From Artemisia argyi (Eukaryota > Streptophyta > Magnoliopsida > Asterales > Asteraceae): a DNA stretch of 64,000 bases. The stretch spans positions 305,576,357 through 305,640,356 of the forward strand of contig CM060709.1 of NCBI GenBank assembly GCA_030686995.1. The letters are read 5' to 3'. The notes beneath the pieces were generated by a model. The model did not search any database. It saw nothing but the letters and a program-made list of their open reading frames with translations, and was not told where the DNA came from. The translations under genes and the position numbers were made by a program. Positions 23,130 through 35,630 of this stretch are shown in pieces (within the stretch, counting starts at the first letter, position 1; each line of letters opens with the position of its first letter).

Positions 23130-23824
23130 AAAATCCTAGAAAGCAAATTAAGATATAATGGTTGTGGAATGAATATTTGCAGATTTCCTGGAGGTAATAA
23201 AACTAAAGATTTAACAAAAACTCTATGACTCCGGTAGAAAAACAAAATTTGAAAAATTTTACACTTGACGCCGTCAGGTTATAACCCTGACGTCGTCAGA
23301 AGTGACCTGCAGAAATTTCATGTTAAGTTTCCAGAAAGTTTCTGGAAAAACTCATGCCTTAATTCTTGGAAATCCTGCAAAACATTATTATGACTCGATA
23401 CAATCATTTGACTCAAACAAATACTAATATGCATATTCGTTTAATATTGTTGTGATTCATGTTCAATCTTGTTCTTAGGAACAAATTAGATTTCCCATAC
23501 ACTTATCTTTTGTAAAATACTTTTATATGTAATCAAGACGAAGTTAAAAACAAAATAAAGCATTTTCACAATTTATTTTGAAACATGAGCCATAAACAAT
23601 AAAAATAAAACATGCATACGGAAACAAATAAAATCAAACAAGCAAAGCAAATAAAGCTTGGGTTGCCTCCCAAGAAGCGTTTTTCTTTATTTACTAGTCT
23701 TGTAGCTAGACTCAAAGTCACGTCCTACGTTTTCCTTTCCCACTTTTCAATCGATTCTCTTAACCTTTGAACTATTTCCATGTCAACTCTATACTTGGGC
23801 CCGAGGGTTAAGCAATTTTTATAG
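23130..23824 (-). other. Element A internal segment with ORF 3' end
   Basis: Matches B at 29340-30110. It contains two palindromic TGACG(C/T)CGTCA words at ~23270-23305, and the end of the protease-like ORF (stop at 23725). The C-terminal reading LTLGPKYRVDM is interrupted by the solo LTR at 23829/23830. Confidence 0.6.
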
Positions 23825-23829
23825 TAAAG

Positions 23830-25238
23830 TGATGCGTGGTTTTGCAACCTTGCAAAAGGTTTTACTTCTCAAGGGATCTTGAGAAGATTGCAATCCCCAC
23901 CAGGCAGTGTACCTGACCGATGTAGTATAGTGTAGTGGCAAGTACAGGGGGATTGATCGTTCTTTCGGGGAATATTGTCGTTAGGATCAAAACTTAATTA
24001 AACTAGGTCTAGAGGTGAGGGATGATTTGTAATTTTATAGTTTTTTAGAAAGCAAGTAAAAATCTCAGGTATTGGAAAAGTGGGCGGAATTAGTTGTTAA
24101 TCAACTAACCCAAATAACTACAAATACAATAAAAATAAAATAACAAAAAATTAAATATTGAGAAAAACAATAATACAAGAAACGTGTTTACTTAGACCTC
24201 ACTAATCCCTAGCTATCTTTCATTAGTTGAATAGTTTGTTACAATTGCGTGGATGATGGGTTATATTCCTTAATACCATTCGTGGAGCCGTGTACGATCT
24301 TCCCCAACTTTATAAGTTTCTACCTCTTCCTATGTCGAGCCGACAACTAGCTCCTAACATGGCCTCCTTAGTAGTCACTCATGCATTAAATTCAACCATC
24401 AAAATCGTAGTACACATCCGATTCATGTTTCTTAAGACGTTCAAGCATGTTACCAATTGGAAGTCTGCCAGTTTTCTTAAGCCTAACATCGATATCATTC
24501 ATCCAATACAATTAATAACAAACGATCAATAGCTAGGTTTCATTACATCTAAGCAAACACAAACAAACCTAGCCTAGCATGTTAAAGTAAAGGCAAGCAT
24601 AAGATAGAATCAAACAACACATAGACATATTGAATGATTATTGGAAGACTTATCGTTATTGAAACATGTATGAAAGTAGGGTGAAAAACCCTGTAAAATT
24701 CGACCTAGGGTTTGTTCCCAAGTTCTCCCAAAAGTACTCTCTCTAATGAATGAAAATTAGAAAACTATATATAGAGATTACAAATCTGACGGCGTCACGT
24801 TATGATGCTGACGCCGTCAACTAGCCGCCAATATTCTTCTCGTATTGCCTAGATCCAAATCTGATGCCGTCATGTTTTAATTCATTCTTGGCTGTCACAT
24901 GTAATTTGCTCTTGACGGCCTTGGTGACGCCGTCATGTGTTATTTCCCAAAAACGTTTTGGTGCGTCTCGTGTAACTTTTTATCCACCTAATTGCCAATA
25001 TGTGACGCCGTCAACTCCAAAGCGTGACGCCGTCAGGTACTATTTCCAGCTTGATTTGGAGACTTTGCCGTTTTCTTCACTTTTCGCACCAAAAATTTCC
25101 AAAATGCTTCCTTTTCCAGATTTCTTCTCCAAAGTACCTAAAATGACAAAATGATCGATTTGAGGCAATATTTGATCAAATAATCATGACTTAGGGCTTA
25201 AATGACCCCCTAAAAGCGGTACACTTTTCGTCTCATCA
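23830..25238 (-). mobile_element. Solo LTR of the A family (1409 bp)
   Basis: Starts TGATGCGTGG, ends CTCATCA and is flanked by perfect TAAAG duplications (23825-23829, 25239-25243). It splits the protease-like ORF of A. No second LTR or PBS is attached, so it is the product of LTR-LTR recombination. It has its own TATA (~24768-24778) and TGACGCCGTCA palindromes (~24788-25040). Confidence 0.88.
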
Positions 25239-25243
25239 TAAAG

Positions 25244-25946
25244 GCTCTTCTATTCCCAGATAAAATTCATTCCCTTATTCTTATCTCCTTCGTTAATGTC
25301 CTCAATGGCACTGATGTTATCCATATCAAGTTGAGGCACATAACGAAATTCCTTCATTTTATTAGGCATCCTATATGTGATCTTGTCGATTTCATTAGAA
25401 AATTGGACCGTTCCCTCTATCCGATCGTGTTTTAACTTGGACTCCTCAATAAATGGCTTACCGAGTACAACATGGGATAAGCGACAATCTATAACATTAG
25501 CCAAGTCTTCAACAACCATAAAGTCAACGATATAAGTAAAGTTCCCAACAAAGACATCTAAACCTTTAATTCTCCAAACAAAGTTACAAACTCCACCGGG
25601 GTATTTCAGATCTCTCCTAGGTTCGAGTCTTGTTTTTACTATATCATTATAAACACTTGAAGACATAATGTTGATTGGGAATTCGAAATTGATGTAGGCT
25701 TGATCAATTTATTTACCCAATCATGCATGGTATCTTCACATTCCTAGGGCTACCTCTCTTAATCTTAGGGTCAATCTTAACAAAAGGGGGTCGAGGATTA
25801 TCAACAAGATTGTTATAGTAAGCGATTTCCTCCTTAGTGGGATATAAATTAAAATAATCATCATCTAGATCCCCCTCTTCTTCTTCCTTAACATCTTCCA
25901 CAATTGCCAAGTCATTGGGTTCTAATTCCTTATCTAAGTCCATGGC
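25244..25946 (-). pseudogene. Element A retroviral-protease-like ORF, middle part
   Basis: The ORF runs 32858-32718 (start MENTNPPLSP), across the B insertion to 25946-25244, then across the solo LTR to its stop at 23725. Readable parts are LDDDYFNLYPTKEEIAYYNN, MSSSVYNDIVKTRL, the stretch GGVCNFVWRIKGLDVFVGN, and LSHVVLGKPFIEESKL. This resembles the flap and C-terminal half of Ty3-type aspartic proteases. Small indels at ~25670-25710 and an in-frame TAG at 25248 disable it. It is homologous to the B ORF (29966-30963). Confidence 0.7.
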
Positions 25947-25951
25947 TATTG

Positions 25952-27520
25952 TGGTAGCGTAGGAATTGCACCAGGCTTTACCTCTCGAGGGATCTCGAGA
26001 AGCTTACAACCCCCACCAGGCAGTGTACCTGATAGTTGTAGTATAGTATAGTGACAAGTACCGGGGGATTGATCGTTCAACTCAGGAATAGTGTCGTTAG
26101 GATTGAAATTAATCTAACTAGGTCTAAAGGTGAAGGATGATTCTTTTTATGTTTTTATATTTTATGAAAAGCAGGTAAAAATCTCGGGTATTGGAAGGAG
26201 GGGCGGAATTAGTTTCTAATCAACTAACCTAAAAGCTACTAATCAAAATAATGTGCAAGAAAAATAAACTAAGGTTCTACAAGATAAGTGAAGCATGTCT
26301 ACCTATGATATGTTACTCCTTGCTAGCTATCCAATTCTACCTATTGAATTGTCACACCTTGCTTTAATTGACGGGTTGTATTCCTTAATATCATTCATGG
26401 GGTGGCGTACTTACTTCCCCAATCCTATAAGCTCCTACTTCACTCCTATGTTGAGCCGGCTAAGAAGCTCCTAACATGGGATCACTAGAATTCGCTCATG
26501 CATTAAATACAACCATAAAAACCTAGTACACATCGGTTCATGTTTCTTAAGACGTTCAAGCAAGTTACGCAATGGAGATCTGCCAGTTTTCTTAAGCCTA
26601 ACATTGATGAGACATTCAATCAAAACAAGAATCAATAGGAAACAAGAATTATAAACTAAACCAACTAGATCTATTGAAGTTGTCATGCCTTAACTGATGG
26701 AGATAGACACACACATCAACAAGCCCCTCATTGATGGAGATAGACACAAACATCAACAAGAAATCAATGAGATCTAATTAATTATACACAAGTTTCACAC
26801 AATCATAAGTAGACACAAGGTGAATTAGCCAAGCATAATTAATAAAGAACAAGCAACAATAATGATAATTGAAGACATGAATTAAGATAGAATCATCAAA
26901 CCATTACAAGATGTTTATGGAGTGATTGAAACCCTCTAAGTTGCTAGAAAAACACCCACCTAAACCCAGGAATCGACCTTAGGGTTTAGGGCTTACAAAA
27001 AGTGAAGTTATGATATTATATTTATAGGCTAATTTTCTGTCGGCCCATCTTGATGGCGTCAGCTTGTTTCTCTTGATGTCGTCATGACCATTTTTTCACC
27101 AAATTGTAGATCTCTTCGTCTTCTTTGCATGGGCTTTTGAATCACCTAAATCCGAGTTAGTATGCAAAAGTTATGACCAAAACAATATCAGCTACCCGCG
27201 CGCAAGTTTTGACAAGTTAACACGTGACGGCCTTGGGTGACGCCGTCACGTTTTTTCTGGATCGTCACCACTTTTACTCTTGACGGGGTCATCAAAATGC
27301 TCTTGACGCCGTCAGGTACTGTTCCCAGCAAGGAAAATTAAGACTTTGCCGTTTTCTTCACTTTTATGCTCCAAAAACGTCCAAAATGCTTCCTTTTCCA
27401 GAATTCACTTCAAAAGTACCTAAAGTCACAAAAGGAATGATTTAGGGCAATATTTGATCAAATAAATTCAATTTTGGGCTAAAATGACCCCCTAAAAACG
27501 GTTCATTTTTCGCCTCATCA
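25952..27520 (-). repeat. Element B 3' LTR (1569 bp)
   Basis: Pairs with 31146-32717 at high identity by eye. TATA candidate CTATAAATATAA (minus) lies at ~27012-27026. TGACGG/TGACGCCGTCA words at ~27050-27320 sit upstream of it in U3. Confidence 0.88.
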
Positions 27521-28065
27521 TATACCCTTACACTTGAGATTTGCTTGTCCTCAAGCAAATGCGCTTTTATTCTAATCAAAATACAAGTTAGGGGTCATTT
27601 AACACTAATATAAAAGTAATTACAACAAATAATCGTTCCACTAAAGACCAAAGACAAGCACGGAGGTCATACACTAGCACCTCACAAAGAGTGTTTAGAT
27701 ACTCACATCTCTCGGGTGTAATAAAGTAATATCACAATATGGAAACGAAAAATATCTCTCACTACCTGTCATTACAAAATAGATTACCATAAGCTTGGGA
27801 AATGATTAAACCTCCACCACATGGCGTAAGCACCTAGGATAAACTATCAAAGAGGTCTTTTAAAGGGTTGTAACGTTAGGTGTAGGGATATGAAATATAC
27901 AGTTTTGTTGGATATATGCAGTCTTTACTGGTGGCGAGTTAACAATCTTAGTTAATTACATGTACAATATGGCGTTGCTAAGCCAAGACTAGACTCGACT
28001 TAAGCTAATAAATCAAAAATAACAAAAACATAAAATAAACATAGAATGAAAAGGGATGGTAGTCC

Positions 28066-28115
<50 letters not shown>

Positions 28116-29965
28116 ATACGCTCTTACCCTACCATCCGAAATAATACATCATAGGGAATGAAAATTCCCCTTATACTTGAATTTTTACATACTTTACAAT
28201 AAACTAATCTAATGACTCGAATTAAGATAATCAAAACACTTGGAGTACTTTTAAGATTAACGTACATATGAGGGTAATATATGATTTTCTTCTCCATTAC
28301 TCCATAAAATAAGTACTTTACCCATGAGTCCCAATCGTCCCAAAACAATATGTACAAGGATATGACTCGACTTAGCAACCATGTAATCAATTAGATAATT
28401 AACTTAGGGTTTAAACAAATAACAATAATGCACTAAAGATGAGTGCATACACGGAAGGCTAAGGCGATTTGGTTGTACATTTAAGTGGGGTGTAACAAAT
28501 TCTTCCTTTAAGTAAAATGCTTAAAGTTAGAAATGAAAAGATAGGCTCGGAGGGGTGTACTAGGGGTTTCGTGTACTAAAAATGAGTACAATGCTAAGGT
28601 GTGGGAAAAATTAGTTGACTTTACTAGCCAAATAATATGACTTAAATGGTCAAGTAATTATGATACGGGTTTAACACAAGGGTGATCCTAATGCCTCTTA
28701 TCATGTAGTAAATCCTACTACACGAATGTAGTCTCACTAGCGGTCTCGGGATGCATCACTAACACAAGTTCTAGAATCTAAATGCTACCGATACACTCAT
28801 AAGCACTAATAGTAAATGCTTTTCCTATCAAATCTAAAGGCGAACCTCACATATTTGGGTGGAAAATTTTTCTGAATAGTACGGTTTTGTGCTAGTCATA
28901 CGACTCCTATCCATGAGACGCTTGCTATGGCTAAAGTTTCACTCCTAAATGTTATAAAAAAATTTAAATTTGGCGCTAAAATTACACTAACAAGTATTTC
29001 TCATAGTTTTATTACACATCTACTATCAAACAAACAAACTCAAGCGAAAGTGTATCTGTAAGGTATCATCATTTTACCCTCCCCTTACACTTAGGATGAA
29101 CATTGTCCCCAATGTTCAAGTAAAGAATGTAAAAGTGAAATAAGTAAAACAAATGAAATCAAATACTCCCCTGATTCGCTCGGTATGGATAATAAGGTGG
29201 CCAGGTTAAATCTTCCTCTAAGAAAATGAACAATCAAAGCTTCCCTTCTAGAAAAATAAATCATCTTCTTGTCATACATAACCTGTAAAACCTGAGAAAA
29301 CAGACAAGGCAACCTCGCATAAAATCGGCGGCAATCTACATATGCTAATAAATCCTTGAAAACAAAATAAGATGTAATGCTTGTGGAATGATGCTTGCAG
29401 ATTTCCTGGAGATTATAAAACTAATAATTCAACAAAAACTTTAAGATTCCGTTAGAAAAACAAAACTGGTAAAATTTCCAGATTTTTACACGTGACGCCG
29501 TCAAGAGTAAACTCGTGACGCCGTTAGAAGTGACCTGCAGAAATTCTTATCTTAAGTTTCCGGAAAATTTCTGGAAAAACTTTGTCCTACTTCCTGGAAA
29601 ATCCTGCAAAACTTCATTGTTCGATACAAGCATTTGACTCTAACAAATACGAATATACATGTTCACTTAATATTGTGGAGAATCATGATCGGTTTTGTTT
29701 CTTAAAAACATATTTGGGGTTTCCCCTTACACTTATCTTTTGCAAAAGTACCTTTGGATGAAGTTAAGACTAGGCCAAACAACAAAGTAAAGTATTTTCA
29801 CTATTTTAGTTTTGAAACATGATCTACCAACAATAAAAATAAAGCATGCATACGGAAGCAAATAACAAACAAACAAAATAAAAATCACACAAAACATGGG
29901 TTGCCTCCCAAGAAGCGCTTTTCTTTATTTACGAGTCTTGTAGCTAGACTCAAGGTCATGGGTTA
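27521..29965 (-). other. Element B 3' non-coding internal region with a 47-T run
   Basis: No coding frame. It contains an uninterrupted run of 47 T at 28067-28113 (poly-A in element sense). It also holds two palindromic TGACGCCGT(C/T)A words near 29494-29525, next to the word AGAAGTGACCTGCAGAAAT shared with A. Confidence 0.65.
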
Positions 29966-30963
29966 CTACGTGACCTCATTGTTGGTTTCACTTTCTGATT
30001 GTAAATGTTCTTTGTAGAAATCAATCACCTTTTTCTCAATCGCTCCTATAATTCTATGGGAAAATTCCTTATCGACTTTATACTTTGGTCCTAGAGTCAA
30101 GCAATCTTTGTAGAAAAGACTCTTCTTTTCCCATACATAATCCATGCCCTTTTTTCTTCTTCATTGATGTCCTCAAAAGCATCAATGTTATCATGTCAAA
30201 TCGGGGCACAAAACGAAATTCTTTCATCCTATTAGGCATCCTATAAGTGATCCTATCGGTGTTACTTGCAAGTCGGATTGTCCCTTCTATCTCATCATAT
30301 TCTAACTCGGACTCTTCAACAAACAGTTTACCAAACACAACATTGGATAATCAACAATCAATAACATTAGCAAGGTCTTCAACAATCATAAAGTCAGTGA
30401 TATAAGTGAAATTCCCAACAAAGACATGTAGACCTTTAATTCTCCCGACAAAGTTACAAACTCCACCGGGGTATTTGGGATCCCTTCTAGGTCCAAGTCT
30501 TGTTTTCACTATATCATTATAAACACTTGAGGACATAATGTTGATTGGGGATTTAAAGTCAATGTAAGCATTATCAATGTGTCTATACCCAATCATACAT
30601 GGTATCTTAGCATTCTTAGGATCGTCTCTCTTTATCTTAGGTTCGATATTAGTAAAAGGAGATCGAGGGTTATCAATAAGATTATTATAGTACGCAATCT
30701 CCTCCTTAGTGGGGGTATAGATTAAAATAGTCATCTGGCTTTGGATCAATCTTCCCTTCTTTAAGCTCCTCAACAACATTCTCAAAATCATTAGGCCCTA
30801 GTTCCTTATTTGAATACAAGGCGGTCGTTAGGTCACTAAATGCATGGTCGAGCACAACTTTAATCAACCTATTAAGCTCCCTAAGTTCCCTAATCTCACT
30901 CTCAATTTGTTCACGTAACACAACCACTTCTCTAGGGGAAAGGGGTGGATTCGCGTTTTCCAT
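29966..30963 (-). pseudogene. Element B retroviral-protease-like ORF
   Basis: Start MENANPPLSPREVVVLREQI at 30963, about 160 bp inside the primer-binding site; end ...ETNNEVT then TAG at 29966. The N-terminal part is helical and acidic. The middle contains IDFKSPINIMSSSVYNDI, where Ty3 proteases of the Athila type normally read D-L-G-A-S-I-N-x-M; here Gly of the catalytic Asp-x-Gly is replaced (D-F-K). GRIKGLHVFVGNFTYITDF and FGKLFVEESEL follow, resembling the second half of the protease fold. Frame breaks occur near 30710, at 30351 (TAA-type stop) and near 30130. No gag zinc knuckle, reverse transcriptase or integrase is attached, so B is a one-ORF element. Confidence 0.7.
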
Positions 30964-31120
30964 AATGGTCAACGGAATAGTCAATGAATTTAATTTACTA
31001 ACAAAGGCACGAAGAAAAAGATAGACTAAAGAGAACCTAAAAATAAAAATAAAATCTTACTAGAAAGGAATCTAGCAAGTAGACCTAATAAAAAGAGATT
31101 CTAACCTAGACAATAACTAT

Positions 31121-31142
31121 TCCCCGGGCTGCGGCGCCAAAA
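31121..31142 (-). other. Primer-binding site of element B
   Basis: Minus strand TTTTTGGCGCCGCAGCCCGG directly inside the 5' LTR. It resembles the TGGCGCCGTTGCCGGGGA site used by Athila/Tat-type Ty3 elements. Confidence 0.75.
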
Positions 31143-31145
31143 ACT

Positions 31146-32717
31146 TGTAGTAGCGTAGGAATTGCACTAAGCTTTACCTCTCGAGGGATCTCGAGAAGCT
31201 TACAACCTCCACCAGGCAATGTACCTGATCGTTGTAGTATAGTATAGTGACAAGTACCGGGGGATTAATCGTTCAACTCAGGAAGAGTGTCATTAGGATT
31301 GAAATTAATCTAACTCGGCCTAAAGGTGAAGGATGATTCTTTTTATGTTTTTATATTTTATGAAAAGCAGGTAAAAATCTCGGGTATTGGAAGGAGGGGC
31401 GGAATTAGTTTCTAATCAACTAACCCAAAAGCTACTAATCAAACTAACGTGTAAGAAAAATAAACTAAGGTTCTACAAGATAAGTGAAACATGTCTACCT
31501 ATGATATGTTACTCCTTGTTAGCTATCCAATTCTACCTATTGAATTGTCACACCTTGCTTTAATTGACGAGTTGTATTCCTTAATACCATTCATGGGGTG
31601 GCGTACTTACTTCCCCAATCCTATAAGCTCCTACTTCACTCCTATGTCGAGCCGGCTAAGAAGCTCCTAACATGGGATCACTAGAATTCGCTCATGCATT
31701 AAATACAACCATAAAAATCTAGTACACATCGGTTCATGTTTCTTAAGACGTTCAAGCAAGTTACGCAATGAAGTTATGCCAGTTTTCTTAAGCCTAACAT
31801 TGATGAGACATTCAATCAAAACAAGAATCAATAGGAAACAAGAATTATAAACTAAACCAACTAGATCTATTGAAGTTGTCACGCCTTAATTGATGGAGAT
31901 AGACACACACATCAACAAGCCCCTCATTGACGGAGATAGACACAAACATCAACAAGAAATCAATGAGATCTAATTAATTATACACAAGTTTCACACAATC
32001 ATAAGTAGACATAAAGTGAATTAGCCAAGCATAACTAATAAAGAACAAGCAACAATAATGATAATTGAAGACATGAATTAAGATAGAATCATCAAACCAT
32101 TACAAGATGTTTATGGAGTGATTGAAACCCTCTAAGTTGCTGGAAAAATACCCACCTAAACCCAGGAATTGACCTTAGGGTTTAGGGCTTACAAAAAGTG
32201 AAGTTATGATATTATATTTATAGGCTAATTTTCTGCAGGCCTATCTTGACTGCGTCAGCTCGTTTCTCTTGACGCCTTCATGACCATTTTTTCACCAAAT
32301 TATAGATCTCTTCGTCCTCTTTGCGTGGGCTTTTGAATCACCTAAATCCGAGTTCGTATGCAAAAGTTATGACCAAAACAATATCAGCTACTACGCGCGC
32401 AAGTTTTGACAAGTTAACACGTGACGGCATTGGGTGACGCCGTCAAGTTTCTTCTGGATCGTCACCACTTTTACTCTTGACGGCATCATCAAAATGCTTT
32501 TGACGCCGTCAGGTACTGTTCCCAGCAAGGAAAATAAAGACTTTGCCGTTTTCTTCACTTTTATGCTCCAAAAACGTCCAAAATGCTTCCTTTTCCAGAA
32601 TTCACTCCAAAAGTACCTAAAATCACAAAAGGAACGATTTAGGACAATATTTGATCAAATAAATTCAATTCCGGGTTTAAATGACCCCCTAAAAACGGTT
32701 CATTTTTCGCCTCATCA
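31146..32717 (-). repeat. Element B 5' LTR (1572 bp)
   Basis: Starts TGTAGTAGCGTAGG and ends GCCTCATCA, followed by TATTG. TATA candidate at ~32213-32227 (minus), with TGACG-type words at ~32265-32510 upstream. Confidence 0.88.
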
Positions 32718-32858
32718 TATTGCTAAGTCATTTAGCGCATAATCAAGCTCAATATCAATCAATCTATTGAGTTCTCTAAGTTCCCTAATCTCACTCTCAA
32801 TCTGTTCACAAAACAAAGCAACTTCGCCTGGTGAAAGGGGTGGATTCGTGTTTTCCAT
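32718..32858 (-). pseudogene. Element A protease-like ORF, N-terminal part
   Basis: ATG at 32858 reads MENTNPPLSPGEVALFCEQI, then IESEIRELRELNRL as in B. It ends at the TATTG duplication where B is inserted, and continues at 25946 as AMDLDKELEPND. Confidence 0.75.
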
Positions 32859-33025
32859 AGTGGCCAACGGAATAATCAATGAGGATTGTACGAACAAACA
32901 CACAAAGAAAAGATGGACTAAAGAAAACCTATAAAAAAATAAAAAAAAAATAAAAAAATCTTACTAGAAAGAAATCTAGCAAGTAGACCTAATAAAAAGA
33001 AAATTTAACCTAAACAATAACTATT

Positions 33026-33046
33026 CCCCGGCAGCGGCGCCAAAAA
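33026..33046 (-). other. Primer-binding site of element A
   Basis: Minus strand GGCGCCGCTGCCGGGGAATAG, just inside the 5' LTR that starts at 33049; same class as in B. Confidence 0.75.
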
Positions 33047-33048
33047 CC

Positions 33049-33568
33049 TGATGCGTGGGATTGCGCCTACCTAAAAGGTTTTACCTCTCGAGGGATCTCG
33101 AGAAGCTTGCAATCCCCACCAGGCAGTGTACCTGACTGATGTAGTATAGTGTAGTGGCAAGTACTGGGGGATTGATCGTTCTACTTGGGGAATAGTGTTC
33201 GTTAGGTTCAAAACTTAATTAAACTAGGTCTAGAGGTGAGGAATGATTCTTTTTGTATTTTTATATATTATGGAAAGCAAGTAAAAATCTCGGGTATTGG
33301 AAGAGTGGGCGGAATTATTTGCTAGTCAACTAGCCCAATTAACTACAAATGCAATAAAAATAAAATAACAAGAAAGTAAATGTTAAGAAAAACAATAATA
33401 AGAGAAACGTGTTTACTTAGATTTCACTACTCCCTGTCTATCTTTCATTAATTGACTAGTTTGTTACAATTGCCTTGATGACGGGTTATATTCCTTAATC
33501 CATTCGTAGAGTCGTGTACGATCTTCCCTAACTCTATAAGCTTCTACCTCTTTCTATGTCGAGCCGAC
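33049..33568 (-). repeat. Element A 5' LTR, first surviving piece
   Basis: Matches 8880-9399 of the 3' LTR. It is cut at CCGAC (33564-33568) by insertion of LTR K. The middle of this LTR is missing; its far end resumes at ~35631. Confidence 0.8.
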
Positions 33569-34904
33569 TGATGCGTGGTTTTGCAACCTTGCAAAAGATT
33601 TTACCTCTCAAGGGATTTTGAAAAGCTTGCAATCCCCACCAGGCAGTGTACCTGACCGTTGTAGTTTAGTATAGTGGCAAGTACCGGAGGATTGATCGTT
33701 CAACTCAAAGAATAGTGTTCGCTAGGGTTAAAACTCAATTAAACTAGGTCTAGAGGTGAGGGATGATTCTTTTTGTATTTTTATATTTTATGGAAAGCAA
33801 GTAAAAAACTCGGGTTTTGAAGGAGTGGGCGAAATTAGTTGCTAATCAACTAACCCAAATAACTATAAATGTAAACAAAATAAAATAAAATGAACTTAAA
33901 GTAAATGTAGCGAAAACAATAATAAGAGAAAATGTGTTTACTTAGATTTCACTACTCCCTAGCTATTTTTTACCGGTTGATTAGTTTGTTACAATTGCAT
34001 GGATGACGGATTATATTCCTTAATACCATTCGTAGGGCCGTGTACGATCTTCCCTAACTCTATAAGCTTCTACCTCTTCTTATGTCGAGCCGACTACTAG
34101 CTCCTAACATGGCCTCATTAGTAGTTACCTATGCATTAAATATAACCAATTTATCGTAGTACACTTCCGATCATGTTTCTTAAGACGTTCAAGCAAATTA
34201 CCAATTGGAAGTCTACCAGTTTTCTTAAGCCTAACATCAAAATCATTCATCCACAACAATTATAAACAAACAACAAACCAATAATCAATATCTAAGTTTC
34301 ATTACATCTAAGCAAACACAAAGAAAACCTAGCCTGTCATGTTAAAGAGAAGACAAGCATAAGATATAATCAAACAACACATAGACATATTGAATGATTG
34401 TTGGAAAACTTATCTTCAATTAAACATGGATGAAACAAGGGTTTGAAACGCTCAAGAATACAGTAAAAGTCGTTTAGGGTTTTCTCCTCTCCAAGTTGCA
34501 CACAATGAATGAAAAATCAAAAACTATATATAGAATAATGGGTCTAACGGCGTCAAGAGTAAGGTCTGACGCCAGCAACTCGCCGCCATAATTATCATCG
34601 TATTACCTAGATCCACTTCTGACGTCGTCATGTGTAAACTTGGTCTTGTCCGTCACATGCAAATTACTCTTGACGGCCTTGGTGTCCCCGTCATGTACAA
34701 TTCTTCAAAAACCTCTTTGGCGCGTCACGTGTAACTTGATTTATCCACCTCTTTGTCAAAGGGTGACAACGTCACATGCAATCCCTGACTCCATCAGGTA
34801 CAATCTTCAGCATGATTTTGGAGACTTTGTTGTTTTCTTCACTTTTCGCTCCAAAGTACCTAAAATGCTTCCTAAAATGACAAAAAGAACGATTTAGGGC
34901 AATA
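33569..34904 (-). mobile_element. A-family LTR 'K', truncated
   Basis: Starts TGATGCGTGGTTTTGC inside A's 5' LTR and runs ~1.34 kb. It is cut at CAATA (34900-34904), where Copia copy L was inserted. Its last ~60 bp and the second CCGAC duplication are gone, removed by the deletion that ends at ~35631. TGACG/TGACGCCGTCA-like words are at ~34550-34800. Confidence 0.75.
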
Positions 34905-35630
34905 TGTTAGGAATACAAATATTCCTATAAAAGACTCGGTCACCTAATTGTTGTAATAGCATTAAGATAGCTTGTAGTTAGTTTATTATTTAGTTAATAT
35001 TAGTTTAAGTAACATCGTGGAAGAAGGACGAGTTTTTACCCACTGTATGCCTGATCCACAGCCCGGGTGTAGGCATTTTATTGTTTGTATAAATACCCCT
35101 CTCCCACCAAGGGAGAGGGTTGGACCTTTCACTTCATCTAATCTAATATTCTACATTTTCTCTCATTCTCTCAAAAGGTTCCCATTTTCTTTCTACTATT
35201 CTAATTCAAACGCCACATTACCACCATGTGTATCATATTTGTGACTTAGTGTTTATCCTACAATTGGTATCAAGAGCCATGGTTTCATCTTAGGGCCTTG
35301 AAGAATCGGATTTGGTGTGGTTTTTGTGGTTTTTGTTAGTTAAAAAAGTTTTTCTTGGTAAACATCTTGGTTTGATCGTTCTAGTGTTATATGATATGTT
35401 ATGGGTGTACTTTTATGTTGAGTGGTGTTAGAACTACATAGTTTTTCAATTGGATAAGCTATATCATACGTTAGTTTGAAGTTGTGATTGATTTTGGGTC
35501 GAAACTCTTGGTAGCGGTTACCTATTCTGTGGTGGTTTCTTAGTAGCGGTTTGCTACTTAATTTAGCGGTTAGCTCATTAGCGTTTACTTAGTTGGGACA
35601 TACAGACAAAACGCTAGAAAGCGACGGGTT
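34905..35630 (+). mobile_element. Copia copy 'L' (J family, plus orientation), deleted remnant
   Basis: The LTR at 34905-35262 (TGTTAGGAATAC...TTTATCCTACA) is the same family as J but opposite in orientation. TATA candidate is at ~35088. The PBS at 35263-35282 has one extra A (TGGTATCAAGAGCCATGG). Only ~350 bp of leader follows, including GCGGTTA words at 35510-35610, then sequence jumps into A-family LTR at ~35631. Confidence 0.8.

Larger units (their letters stand above)
25952..32717 (-). mobile_element. Ty3/gypsy-type non-autonomous element 'B' (6.77 kb), complete
   Basis: LTRs at 25952-27520 and 31146-32717. The perfect target duplication is TATTG (25947-25951, 32718-32722), lying inside element A's protease-like ORF. 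The PBS (TTGGCGCCGCAGCCCGGGGA) is at 31121-31142 and the polypurine tract TGTAAGGGTATA (minus) at 27521-27535. The internal region is 3.63 kb with one ORF. Its LTRs are a distinct subfamily (TAGTAGCGTAGGAATTGC at the 3' end) related to A. No reverse transcriptase or integrase is present. Confidence 0.9.
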
